64,000 nt of DNA from GCA-2746605 sp963704835 (GTDB taxonomy: Bacteria; Bacteroidota; Ignavibacteria; Ignavibacteriales; Melioribacteraceae). The translations under genes and the position numbers were made by a program. Below, piece after piece: positions 38,972-46,821 of this stretch. The stretch spans positions 62,001 through 126,000 of the forward strand of contig CAVPHW010000009.1 in assembly GCA_963704835.1 (NCBI GenBank), read 5' to 3'. Numbering within the stretch: position 1 is the first letter of the stretch; every line of letters begins with the position of its first letter. A model generated the notes under the pieces. That model did not search any database. It saw nothing but the letters and a program-made list of their open reading frames with translations, and was not told where the DNA came from.

Positions 38972-39049
38972 TCATGCTGAATTCATTTCAGCATCTTAAT
39001 TCAGATTCCGAAACAAGATTTCATGCTGAAAACATGTTCAGAATTACAA
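38972..39049. repeat. Interspersed repeat of the TCATGCTGAA type, copy 1
   Basis: Non-coding segment with TCATGCTGAATTCATTTCAG, then CAGATTCCGAAACAAG and TTCAGAATTACA. A related segment with the same order (TCATGCTGAA, CAGATTCCGAATCAAG, ATGACA) lies at 39939-40014. The two copies bracket the NarL-type regulator gene. Confidence 0.55.
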
Positions 39050-39124
39050 ACTAATTATTGGTCACAAGTAAGTTGCCTGCTAATCTTATTTAAATTATGT
39101 CAGTTGTTGCGGAATAACTGCAAA

Positions 39125-39763
39125 TTAAATTAAGCCTTTTTTAAGTGCTTTTGAAATTGCTTCTGATTGTGAATGAACATGAAGTTTTTCATAAACATTT
39201 CTGATGTGATATCTAACTGTGTGGATACTAATAAATAATTCATCTGCAATATTTTTATAACCGGTTCCTTTAGAAATCTTCTGCAAAATTTCAGATTCCC
39301 TTTCTGAAAGTTGAATTATATTCTCAAGGTCTTTACCAGAATGAGCAATACGCATAAAATTTATAACTTTATTTGCAATGCTTGAATTCATGGGAGAGCC
39401 TCCTTCATTTGCATCTTTTATAGCATCAACTATTTGCATTGGCTGTGTAGTCTTTAGCAGATATCCTGCTGCGCCAGCCATTAAGGCTTCAAATATATTT
39501 TTATTATCTTCATGAACTGTCAACATTATTATATTTACACCAGGCAATATTTTTTTAACTTTACGCACACCATCAATACCCGATAATCCTGGAAACTGAA
39601 TATCCATGAGTATAATATTAGGATTATCTTCCTCTAAATTTTCAATCATATCTTCTACGGACTCATAAGAATTTACAAATTCAAACTCCGCTATACTTTT
39701 AATTAATGAAGATAATCCATCGCGAATTGGTTTGATGTCTTCTACTATTATTACTTTTATCAT
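39125..39763 (-). CDS. NarL/FixJ-type response regulator, pair 1
   Basis: This 212-aa DNA-binding regulator should be phosphorylated by the propeller kinase encoded just upstream (40024-42879). The receiver domain has the acidic pocket (E8, D9) and phospho-acceptor D54 in IILMDIQFPG; the linker leads to a LuxR-type HTH (SEREILQKISKGTGYKNIAD; ELFISIHTVRYHIRNVYEKL). It is a close paralogue of the regulator at 48938, with near-identical HTH recognition helices (SIHTVRYHIRN versus SIETVRYHIKN), so both probably bind the same sites. The gene ends with KKGLI, shared with the paralogue (KRGLI). Confidence 0.95.
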   Translation of the reverse strand: MIKVIIVEDIKPIRDGLSSLIKSIAEFEFVNSYESVEDMIENLEEDNPNIILMDIQFPGLSGIDGVRKVKKILPGVNIIMLTVHEDNKNIFEALMAGAAGYLLKTTQPMQIVDAIKDANEGGSPMNSSIANKVINFMRIAHSGKDLENIIQLSERESEILQKISKGTGYKNIADELFISIHTVRYHIRNVYEKLHVHSQSEAISKALKKGLI

Positions 39764-39938
39764 AATAAATATTACAAATAATTATGTAAATTATTCATCG
39801 CTTAAAATTTAATGAAATCTGACTAAAATTAAAGAATTATGAATAATAATAAGTGAGTTAAATCAAGTTAGATTTTTATTTATTTGAGAATTATTAAGCA
39901 TTTTTCGAATAAGAAGAAAAGAGTTTTAATCTGCACTC

Positions 39939-40014
39939 TCATGCTGAAATTAATTCAGGATTAGATTGCAGATTCCGAATCAAGCTTGCTTCTGAAAGTA
40001 GTTCATGTATGACA
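39939..40014. repeat. Interspersed repeat of the TCATGCTGAA type, copy 2
   Basis: Non-coding segment between the regulator gene and its kinase gene, with TCATGCTGAA, CAGATTCCGAATCAAG and a terminal TATGACA. See the copy at 38972-39049. Confidence 0.5.
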
Positions 40015-40023
40015 TTTGTTAAG

Positions 40024-42879
40024 TCATGTTTTAATTTTACCGATAAATTTAATAGTTGTTCCTTTATTAATTTTCGAAGTTATTTCAACTTCACCACCAA
40101 TATTTTTAGCACGCTCTTTCATATTCAGTAAGCCGTTTCCATTATTTTTTTTAGCTAAATCAAATCCTTTTCCATTATCATTAAATGTAATAGTGAGAAT
40201 TTTATTCTTTGCTAATATTTCTAAAATCATTTCTGAGCAGTTGCTGTATTTTAGTGAGTTATTAATTGCTTCCTTAAAAAGCAAGAATAAATGTTGGCGA
40301 TATGTTAAGGGAAGATGAATCACTTCTAAGTTCTCAATTCCATCTATTTTAAATGAAATGTTAGCTTGAGCAAAAACTTCATGATAAGAATCTTGTAATC
40401 TTAACAATAAATCTTTTAGTGAATCTTTTGAGGGATTAACCAGCCAGACAATATCACTCATGTTCCCAACAAGTGATCTGGCTGTTACTGAAATATTCTT
40501 CATACCGCTTTGTAAATCTTCTAAATTGGGTTTTGCCTGAATATTAAAAAGCTCACTTAATATTGTAATTTCAGAAAGTCCGGAGCCGATGGAATCGTGC
40601 AGATCTGCCGAAATTTTGGTTCTTATTTTTTCTACGGCAAGCAAATTTCGATATCTATAAGAAGCAATAAAAGCAATTAAAGAACCGATACCCAAAGTTA
40701 CAAGTGTATAAAACCACCAAGTTTCCCACCAAGCGGGATTTATAACAAATGCTAGCCGAGCTGGTTCACTCCAATAACCCCATTCATTTCTTGCTTTAAC
40801 TTCAAAAGTATATTTGCCGTCATCAAGATTTGTATACTGAACATTATCCACATTGCTTGTAACCCAATTTTTATCAATACTGCTTAATCTATACTTGAAG
40901 ATTGTTTTTTCTGGGGCGGTTAGACTAATAGCAGTATAAATAAATTTGAGATAATTTTGATTAAAATTGAGTCCATTGTTTATTGATAATTCACTTATAG
41001 GATAATCTTTACCAAAAATTTCCAATTTAGTTAAATAAATTTTAGGTGGATAAATATTTTCATCGTCTTTTTCTGGATTGTAGATAGAAAGTCCACGTGA
41101 GGTACCGACTAATATATTACCAGATTTATCAACAAACATTGAACCTTTAAGGCAATTATCATAAATTAATCCATCTTTGTGAGTTATGCTTTTTATAAAT
41201 CTTGATTTTAAGTCAATATTATAAATTATATTCAATCCTTTATTTGTTGATGCAAAAATTCTGCCTTTTGAATCCTCAACAATTGCAACAATTGCATTAT
41301 TGCTTAATCCGTCACGCATATTTATTATATCAACAACAATATCGTTTTTTAAAATATTTAATCCATTTTGGGTCCCGACTAAAAGTGTTCCGTCTTTTCT
41401 TTTATAGAGTGAATTAACGGTATTGTCGCTTAAACCATTTTCCTTTCTAATAGTAGAAAATTTGTTTTTATTCAGATGGAAAATTCCTTTATTAAAACTG
41501 CCAAAGTAAATTTGGTTCTCATCTATTGGCAAAATAGAAATAATAAAATTGCTTTCAATATTATCAAAGTAAGAAATCTTGGTTACCTGATTATTCTCAA
41601 TTGAATAAACACCGTTAAATGTCCCGACTAATATTTTATTCCCAATTTCTGCTATTGTATAAATTTCATTGTTTGCAATTTGAGGATCATCAACATAATT
41701 TATTAAAGAATTATTCTTTAGTATTTTTAACCCATGATAAGTACCAACTAAAATATTACCATTTTGTTTTTTGTAAAGTGCATTTATTAAACTACCTCTT
41801 TCATTATCGGCTTTTATAAAAGAAAAATTTTTAGAATCATGAAATTTTATTAAACCAGTTTTTGTGCCCAATATTTTATTATCAAACATATCTGTAGTAA
41901 TTGAAAGAATTTTGTCATCAGTAAACCCAAAATTATAATTATAATTAACTAAGTATTCTTTGGGATTAAAAATGCTTACGCCGTTCCCATTTGTGCCAAA
42001 ATAAAGGAATCCATTTTTGTCTTCAGCTAATGTCCAATTATCATTTGAAATCAAACCATTTTCTGACTTGATTTCTTGTAGGGTTCCATTTTTATCAATT
42101 AATATTCCATCATTTGTTGCAAAATAAATTACATTATTTTTCGAAATATGAATTTTGTAAGTAGCAATATTTGATTTAAGAGTTTGAATATTCCCATTAA
42201 TAATTTTATGGGCTGCTAAATTGGTTCCCACGTAAATTATACTATCACCAATTGAATTTACGCTCCAAAGCAAATTTGATGATAAGCCGTTTTGTGAATT
42301 AATAATTTCACAAAAATTATTTTTTATAGTTACAAGTCCACTTGATGTAGCGCAGTAAATAATTCCTTTTTCCGAAACATGAGCATCCCAAATATCCGAT
42401 TTAGGAAAATTAATTTCATTGCTAAAATCAGAAAATTTGCCATTTTCAAGTTTGGATATTTTCCCGCCATTACTAAAGAAGAGTATTTTATTTTCGGTTA
42501 AAATTAAAATTCTTGTAACAATATTATCCAGTAGGCCATCTTCAACATTAATGGTATCAAATTTTTCATCTGTTATTTTTAATACTCCACCGCCGTAGGT
42601 TGCTAAATAAATTACACCTTTTGGTGATTCCTTAATATCCATGATTTGTGAAGCTGGTAAGCCATTATAAACATTTAGGTTTTTAAAATTCATTCCGTCC
42701 CAAATACTTATGCCGCCAAGAGTTCCAATCCAAATAAAATCTTTACTGTCTTGAAAAATCGCATTTACTTCCCCTTGAATTAATCCATCTTCTGTTGTGA
42801 GGCTTTTATGGATTTTAATTTGCGCTGAAGTAAGAGCCGAAAATAATGTTAGAAGGAAAGCAAATTTTAATTTCAACAT
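40024..42879 (-). CDS. Propeller sensor histidine kinase (HisKA_3 type), pair 1
   Basis: This 951-aa membrane kinase has a signal peptide (MLKLKFAFLLTLFSALTSAQ), a periplasmic beta-propeller region of about fourteen Reg_prop blades (IWIGTLGGISIWDG, LYFGTNGNGVSIFN), a Y_Y_Y domain (KYTFEVKARNEWGYWSEPAR), one membrane segment (FYTLVTLGIGSLIAFIAS) and a cytoplasmic HisKA_3 + HATPase kinase. The phospho-acceptor His is in ADLHDSIGSGLSE near residue 760; the ATP lid shows DNGKGFD and GNGLLNMKERA. It lacks receiver and AraC domains, so it relies on the separate NarL-type regulator downstream. It is full-length and clearly paralogous to 49752-52616. Confidence 0.95.
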   Translation of the reverse strand: MLKLKFAFLLTLFSALTSAQIKIHKSLTTEDGLIQGEVNAIFQDSKDFIWIGTLGGISIWDGMNFKNLNVYNGLPASQIMDIKESPKGVIYLATYGGGVLKITDEKFDTINVEDGLLDNIVTRILILTENKILFFSNGGKISKLENGKFSDFSNEINFPKSDIWDAHVSEKGIIYCATSSGLVTIKNNFCEIINSQNGLSSNLLWSVNSIGDSIIYVGTNLAAHKIINGNIQTLKSNIATYKIHISKNNVIYFATNDGILIDKNGTLQEIKSENGLISNDNWTLAEDKNGFLYFGTNGNGVSIFNPKEYLVNYNYNFGFTDDKILSITTDMFDNKILGTKTGLIKFHDSKNFSFIKADNERGSLINALYKKQNGNILVGTYHGLKILKNNSLINYVDDPQIANNEIYTIAEIGNKILVGTFNGVYSIENNQVTKISYFDNIESNFIISILPIDENQIYFGSFNKGIFHLNKNKFSTIRKENGLSDNTVNSLYKRKDGTLLVGTQNGLNILKNDIVVDIINMRDGLSNNAIVAIVEDSKGRIFASTNKGLNIIYNIDLKSRFIKSITHKDGLIYDNCLKGSMFVDKSGNILVGTSRGLSIYNPEKDDENIYPPKIYLTKLEIFGKDYPISELSINNGLNFNQNYLKFIYTAISLTAPEKTIFKYRLSSIDKNWVTSNVDNVQYTNLDDGKYTFEVKARNEWGYWSEPARLAFVINPAWWETWWFYTLVTLGIGSLIAFIASYRYRNLLAVEKIRTKISADLHDSIGSGLSEITILSELFNIQAKPNLEDLQSGMKNISVTARSLVGNMSDIVWLVNPSKDSLKDLLLRLQDSYHEVFAQANISFKIDGIENLEVIHLPLTYRQHLFLLFKEAINNSLKYSNCSEMILEILAKNKILTITFNDNGKGFDLAKKNNGNGLLNMKERAKNIGGEVEITSKINKGTTIKFIGKIKT

Positions 42880-42966
42880 AGATATTAGTTTTTAAATTAA
42901 AATAATTTTAAGCTATTAAAATTTCTAATAATTTGCTGTGATTTTTTCTTTTTGATAGGGGAAACT

Positions 42967-43001
42967 TCCACAAAATAAACTTTAATAAGCAGTTTTGTGG
43001 A
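42967..43001. promoter_or_regulatory. Hairpin upstream of the propeller kinase
   Basis: TCCACAAAA and TTTTGTGGA form a perfect 9-bp stem around a 17-base loop, about 90 bp before the kinase ATG and about 125 bp after the S74 gene stop. It has no T-run, so it may be an operator or transcript hairpin rather than a terminator. Confidence 0.4.
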
Positions 43002-43124
43002 CTAATATGGCTTAAAAGCGATCTAAATACAATCTAAAAACTAACTATTTATCGTTCGAATACTATAGAATTAGTTATGCAATCAATAGTAACTGAACTT
43101 TTTACTACTTAATTATTTCATATT

Positions 43125-45032
43125 TTACTTTGCTCCTTTCAATTTATTTATTTCTTCCATTAATCCATTTATTAATTCTTGCTGTTCTTTTACCGCTTCT
43201 ACCAATAAGGCTGTAATTGGTGCATATTGCATAGAAAAATATTCTCCGCTGTCATCAACAACTTCTGGAACTACCTCATTTGCTTCTTGTGCAATAAAGC
43301 CTATTTGTAAACCATCAGGATATTTTTTACCATCTTTCCATTCATAGTTAACACCTCTAAGTTTTTTTACTTTATCTAGAGCATTTTGAATTGTTGAAAC
43401 ATTTTTCTTCAATCTAGTATCGCTTAAATTATTCCACGCTGTGTTTCCGCCGGCCTCTCCATTTACATAAAAATTATGGTCAGAATTCCCGTTAGTACTA
43501 TTTCCATTAATCACAACTCTATCGGTATTAAAATTTCCCCAGATTAACGGGGAGGAAGAGCTATCATTATTAATGTAAAGTTTGTTATTACTCGTTTCAT
43601 GGAAACCAGCTCTATATCCTAAGAAAACATTTCCACTTTTATTATGAGCAGTGGTACCCTGTCCGGCTTGAAATCCAATAATAGTATTGTTATCTCCTTC
43701 TTGATTGTAAAAATTTGATCCAAAACCTACCCCAACATTATTGTTCCCAGCGGAATTAGAATATAATGCTGATTGACCAAGTGCTGTATTATAATTACCA
43801 GTTGTATTTTGATGAAGTGCTGAAGTTCCATTTGCAGTATTAGAATTACCAGATATATTGGAAAATAAGGATTGCCATCCAATTGCCGTATTCAAATTTC
43901 CAGTTGTGTTTGAATAAAGGGAAGTAGCTCCATTTGAGGTATTAGATTCTCCAATTGTGTTATAAAAAAGTGCTGTTATTCCGCTTGCTGTATTGTTTTT
44001 GCCAGTTGTGTTTGAAAACAATGCTGAGCCACCATTTGCAGTATTATAAATTCCAGTAACGTTCGATTTGAGAGCATAACTCCCAATTGCAGTGTTATAA
44101 ATTCCGGTAAGGTTTGATTGGAGAGCAGAACCTCCAATTGCTGTGTTATTATGACCTTCCGTATTTAAAAAAAGGGCTATTGTTCCCATTGCTGTATTAT
44201 TACTACCGGTTGTATTTGAAGTCAATGCCGAAATTCCATTAGCCGTGTTTTGGTTTCCATTTATGTTAGAAGCCAATGCAAAATTCCCACTAGCTGTATT
44301 ACCATTACCGGTTATGTTTGCGTGTAATGCACTAACTCCAACTGCTGTGTTAGAATTTCCTTCGGAATTAAAATAAAGTGCAAAAGTGCCATTAGCGGTA
44401 TTGTTGGAACCAATTGTATTATAGCGAAGAGAAGTACTGCCAGTAGCTGTGTTATAATTACCTGTTGTATTTAAGTAGAGTGACAAATCACCAGTAGCTG
44501 TATTAAAATTTCCGGTAATGTTTGAAAATAGGGAGCGAGCACCAATTGCTGTATTATTTGATCCACTCGTGTTGGCAAAGAGAGAGTATTTACCAACTCC
44601 AGTATTCAAGTTACTAGTTCCATTGTCACTAGCGCCGGCTCCTTTGCCTATAAAAATACTAGTTGGATTAGTTATTACATCGGATAACTGATCAAGCGAA
44701 TCAATTGAGATTCCGGCCAAACCAAGAGGGGTATTTCCAAAATATAGCGTATCATTATTGTTATATAGTTTACTAAGAGTATTTGTAGGAACTCCACTAG
44801 GAAATTGAATAGCGCCAAATGAACCTTCGTCAGTAATCCGCATCAAATGGTATAATCCGTCTGTAAATACAACATCACCCTCTACAGCTTGAATTTCTTC
44901 AACTCCGTTTATTGAGTTAATAACTGGTTGTTTATCTTCTTTTTCTTGAGCGAGAATAAGTGAAAAGCTAAAAATCAATAGTAAAAGAGAAATAAATATA
45001 GTCGTTTTGAAATTGGTTAATGCTTTATGCAT
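43125..45032 (-). CDS. Surface fibre protein with 17 x 17-residue repeats and S74 chaperone domain
   Basis: This intact 635-aa protein is the best model of the fibre family. Signal peptide (about residues 1-29), conserved N-terminal module (residues ~45-130, RITDEGSFGAIQFPSGVP, KLYNNNDTLYFG), seventeen consecutive 17-residue repeats (residues ~150-438, ALFSNTTGKNNTASGIT type), a connector with NTIIGFQAG and VFLGYRAGFHETSNNKLYIN, and an S74 domain with SDTRLKKN (Ser/Lys five apart) and GFIAQEANEVVPEV, ending in a coiled coil. By analogy with phage tail spikes, three chains would form a parallel beta-solenoid fibre, folded by the S74 chaperone which then cleaves itself off. It lies between the two duplicated kinase systems and has the shared operator. 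Confidence 0.9.
   Translation of the reverse strand: MHKALTNFKTTIFISLLLLIFSFSLILAQEKEDKQPVINSINGVEEIQAVEGDVVFTDGLYHLMRITDEGSFGAIQFPSGVPTNTLSKLYNNNDTLYFGNTPLGLAGISIDSLDQLSDVITNPTSIFIGKGAGASDNGTSNLNTGVGKYSLFANTSGSNNTAIGARSLFSNITGNFNTATGDLSLYLNTTGNYNTATGSTSLRYNTIGSNNTANGTFALYFNSEGNSNTAVGVSALHANITGNGNTASGNFALASNINGNQNTANGISALTSNTTGSNNTAMGTIALFLNTEGHNNTAIGGSALQSNLTGIYNTAIGSYALKSNVTGIYNTANGGSALFSNTTGKNNTASGITALFYNTIGESNTSNGATSLYSNTTGNLNTAIGWQSLFSNISGNSNTANGTSALHQNTTGNYNTALGQSALYSNSAGNNNVGVGFGSNFYNQEGDNNTIIGFQAGQGTTAHNKSGNVFLGYRAGFHETSNNKLYINNDSSSSPLIWGNFNTDRVVINGNSTNGNSDHNFYVNGEAGGNTAWNNLSDTRLKKNVSTIQNALDKVKKLRGVNYEWKDGKKYPDGLQIGFIAQEANEVVPEVVDDSGEYFSMQYAPITALLVEAVKEQQELINGLMEEINKLKGAK
43719..44585 (-). 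repeat. Coding repeat array, 17 units of 51 bp
   Basis: Seventeen in-register, uninterrupted 17-aa units of the SL/AL-x-x-N-T-x-G-x-x-N-T-A-x-G-x-x type. No spacer-like unique sequence separates them. Confidence 0.9.
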
Positions 45033-45059
45033 AATAATCCTTATGACTGATCGTGAAAT

Positions 45060-45107
45060 GTAATATATTTTTTAGCATAAGCTTTATCTACTACCGATAG
45101 TGGTATT
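45060..45107 (-). promoter_or_regulatory. Promoter with ACTACC-N6-GGTAGT operator (regulon member 3)
   Basis: ACTACCGATAGTGGTATT at 45090-45107 (one mismatch in the right arm), then 22 bp, then TATATTAC (45067-45060) as the -10 element. The leader after it is nearly identical to that of the gene at 46638, including CATAAGGATTATTATG at the start codon. Confidence 0.78.
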
Positions 45108-45213
45108 AAAAAATTTGATGCTTAGATAAAATAAACTCTCTCATCTAATATTTTATTTGATGAGTAAGGTCAGAAAGTTTATTTATTTTCAATCAACATA
45201 TTAATTAAATTCT

Positions 45214-46638
45214 CTAATAAACTTTAAAACCTGAGACTGTACTTGAGTTTCCATTATTTCCACCTTCAAGTTTTCCACCTGAATATAGACCAGGAGGTGC
45301 ACCATTGGCCGCATTATCTTTTGCATCAACTAAAATTGTAATTATATCATTAGCATTAAGAAATTTATTAAAAGATACTGATTGGTTAGAAAAACTACTC
45401 TCTTCAAATTCATGCCTGATAATAAAATTAGATCCTGGGAATGACGCTCCATTATTTTTGATATAAATAAATGTGCTATAATTAGGGGAAAGTGATTCTT
45501 CTATCCAATTGAAGTTTAAGTCAAAATGATACAGTCCTGATGAAGGCGCAATAAATTCACCGTTTGTAGGATTAAACCCATTCCCTTCGTCGAATAATTC
45601 TGTAAAATCTATTAGTAGATCAGTCCCAACATCTTGAAATTGATAGTGTTTCTCTGAAGTTAAGTATGCAGAAAATGCTACTTTGGGATTTGCATTATCT
45701 TGCCAACTTGCTTTTCCCTCAGAATCTGATGTTAAAATATAACCATCCGAAGCCCCTGATCTAATTTGAATTCTACTTGTGTTTATTCTACCAGTAGTTT
45801 CAAGTTTTCCAGTAATTTTTATGCTATCAGTATCAAAATCTCCCCAAATTAAAGGAGTGTCTGAATCACTGTTTTCAATATAAAGTTTATCACTAGCAGT
45901 TTCGTTATACCCTGCCTGATATCCAATAAACACATTACCACTAAAACTATTTCCGGTAGAGCCATATCCAGCTCTAGTTCCTATTAGTGTGTTGTTTTCA
46001 CCAGTCTCATTAAAATAATTGGACTGAAAGCCCAAAGCTACATTTGCATTACCAGAAAAATTATTATACTGAGAGGCATTACCTAATGTTGTATTTCTGT
46101 TTCCGGTTACATTAAAATATTGCGATTCATAGCCAATAGCCGCATTTCTATTTCCAGAAGTATTTGTTGATAAAGCATTTTTACCAATCCCTAAGTTAAA
46201 ATTTTTGTTTCCATCAGATGCACCAGCATCATCGTTAATTCCAGTTCCTACTCCAAGAAATAAACTTTCACCGTCATATATAGCATCTGTCAGTTTATTT
46301 AATGAATCAACTAAATTTGAAGTAGAGTCAAGTGAGGTTCCATTAAAATATAGATGACCATTATTGTTATATAATTTATTAGTTTTTATTAAAGGAACTC
46401 CGTTCAATATTTGAATTGAACCAAAATCACCTTCATCTGTAATTCGCAATAATTGGTTTGTACCGTCCGAAAATATTACATCACCTTCAACTGCTTGTGC
46501 AGTTTCAATCGTATTTTGGGAGTTTTTAATTTGTTGTTTTTTTTCTTTTTCTTGAGCGAGAGAAAGTGAAAAGCTAAAAATTAATAGTAAAAGAGAAATA
46601 AATATAATCGTTTTGAAATTGGTTATTGCTTTATACAT
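45214..46638 (-). CDS. Surface fibre protein with C1q-like C-terminal domain
   Basis: This 474-aa protein shares signal peptide and N-terminal module with 43125-45032 (FKTIIFISLLLLIFSFSLSL; RITDEGDFGSIQILNGVP). Only about four degenerate 17-residue repeats follow (residues ~155-230, including TRAGYGSTGNSFSGNVFIGY). The end is not S74: residues ~325-474 (FSAYLTSEKHYQFQDVGTD, FIAPSSGLYHFDL, STVSGFKVY) form a C1q/TNF-like jelly roll, similar to 35650-36399. C1q-type domains trimerise and often bind ligands, so this fibre would be capped by a binding head rather than a cleaved chaperone. It carries the shared operator. Confidence 0.85.
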   Translation of the reverse strand: MYKAITNFKTIIFISLLLLIFSFSLSLAQEKEKKQQIKNSQNTIETAQAVEGDVIFSDGTNQLLRITDEGDFGSIQILNGVPLIKTNKLYNNNGHLYFNGTSLDSTSNLVDSLNKLTDAIYDGESLFLGVGTGINDDAGASDGNKNFNLGIGKNALSTNTSGNRNAAIGYESQYFNVTGNRNTTLGNASQYNNFSGNANVALGFQSNYFNETGENNTLIGTRAGYGSTGNSFSGNVFIGYQAGYNETASDKLYIENSDSDTPLIWGDFDTDSIKITGKLETTGRINTSRIQIRSGASDGYILTSDSEGKASWQDNANPKVAFSAYLTSEKHYQFQDVGTDLLIDFTELFDEGNGFNPTNGEFIAPSSGLYHFDLNFNWIEESLSPNYSTFIYIKNNGASFPGSNFIIRHEFEESSFSNQSVSFNKFLNANDIITILVDAKDNAANGAPPGLYSGGKLEGGNNGNSSTVSGFKVY

Positions 46639-46665
46639 AATAATCCTTATGACTAATCGTGAAAT

Positions 46666-46713
46666 GCAATATAATTTTTAGAGGAGCTTTTGTCCACTAC
46701 CGATATTGGTAGT
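46666..46713 (-). promoter_or_regulatory. Promoter with ACTACC-N6-GGTAGT operator (regulon member 4)
   Basis: ACTACCGATATTGGTAGT at 46696-46713, then 22 bp, then TATATTGC (46673-46666). ATG at 46638. If the -10 sets the start near 46659, the operator is centred near -45, an activator position. Confidence 0.8.
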
Positions 46714-46756
46714 AAAAAATTGATGGATTTATATTTTATTGAAGGCTAATTAAAAA

Positions 46757-46793
46757 GCCTAGCATAACTACATATTAATTAGCTATGCAAGGC
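46757..46793 (-). terminator. Probable terminator after the fibre gene at 46822
   Basis: GCCT-A-GCATA and TATGC-A-AGGC give a stem interrupted by one mismatch, followed on the minus strand by TTTTTAA. It lies about 30 bp after the stop at 46822. Confidence 0.6.
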
Positions 46794-46821
46794 CGACATT
46801 GAGGATTCCAAACTTGAAAAT

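Noticed and set aside
24885..44585. Regular ~51-bp repeats that could look like a CRISPR array
   Set aside because: The units are in-frame coding repeats of 17 residues without unique spacers, and no cas genes are present.
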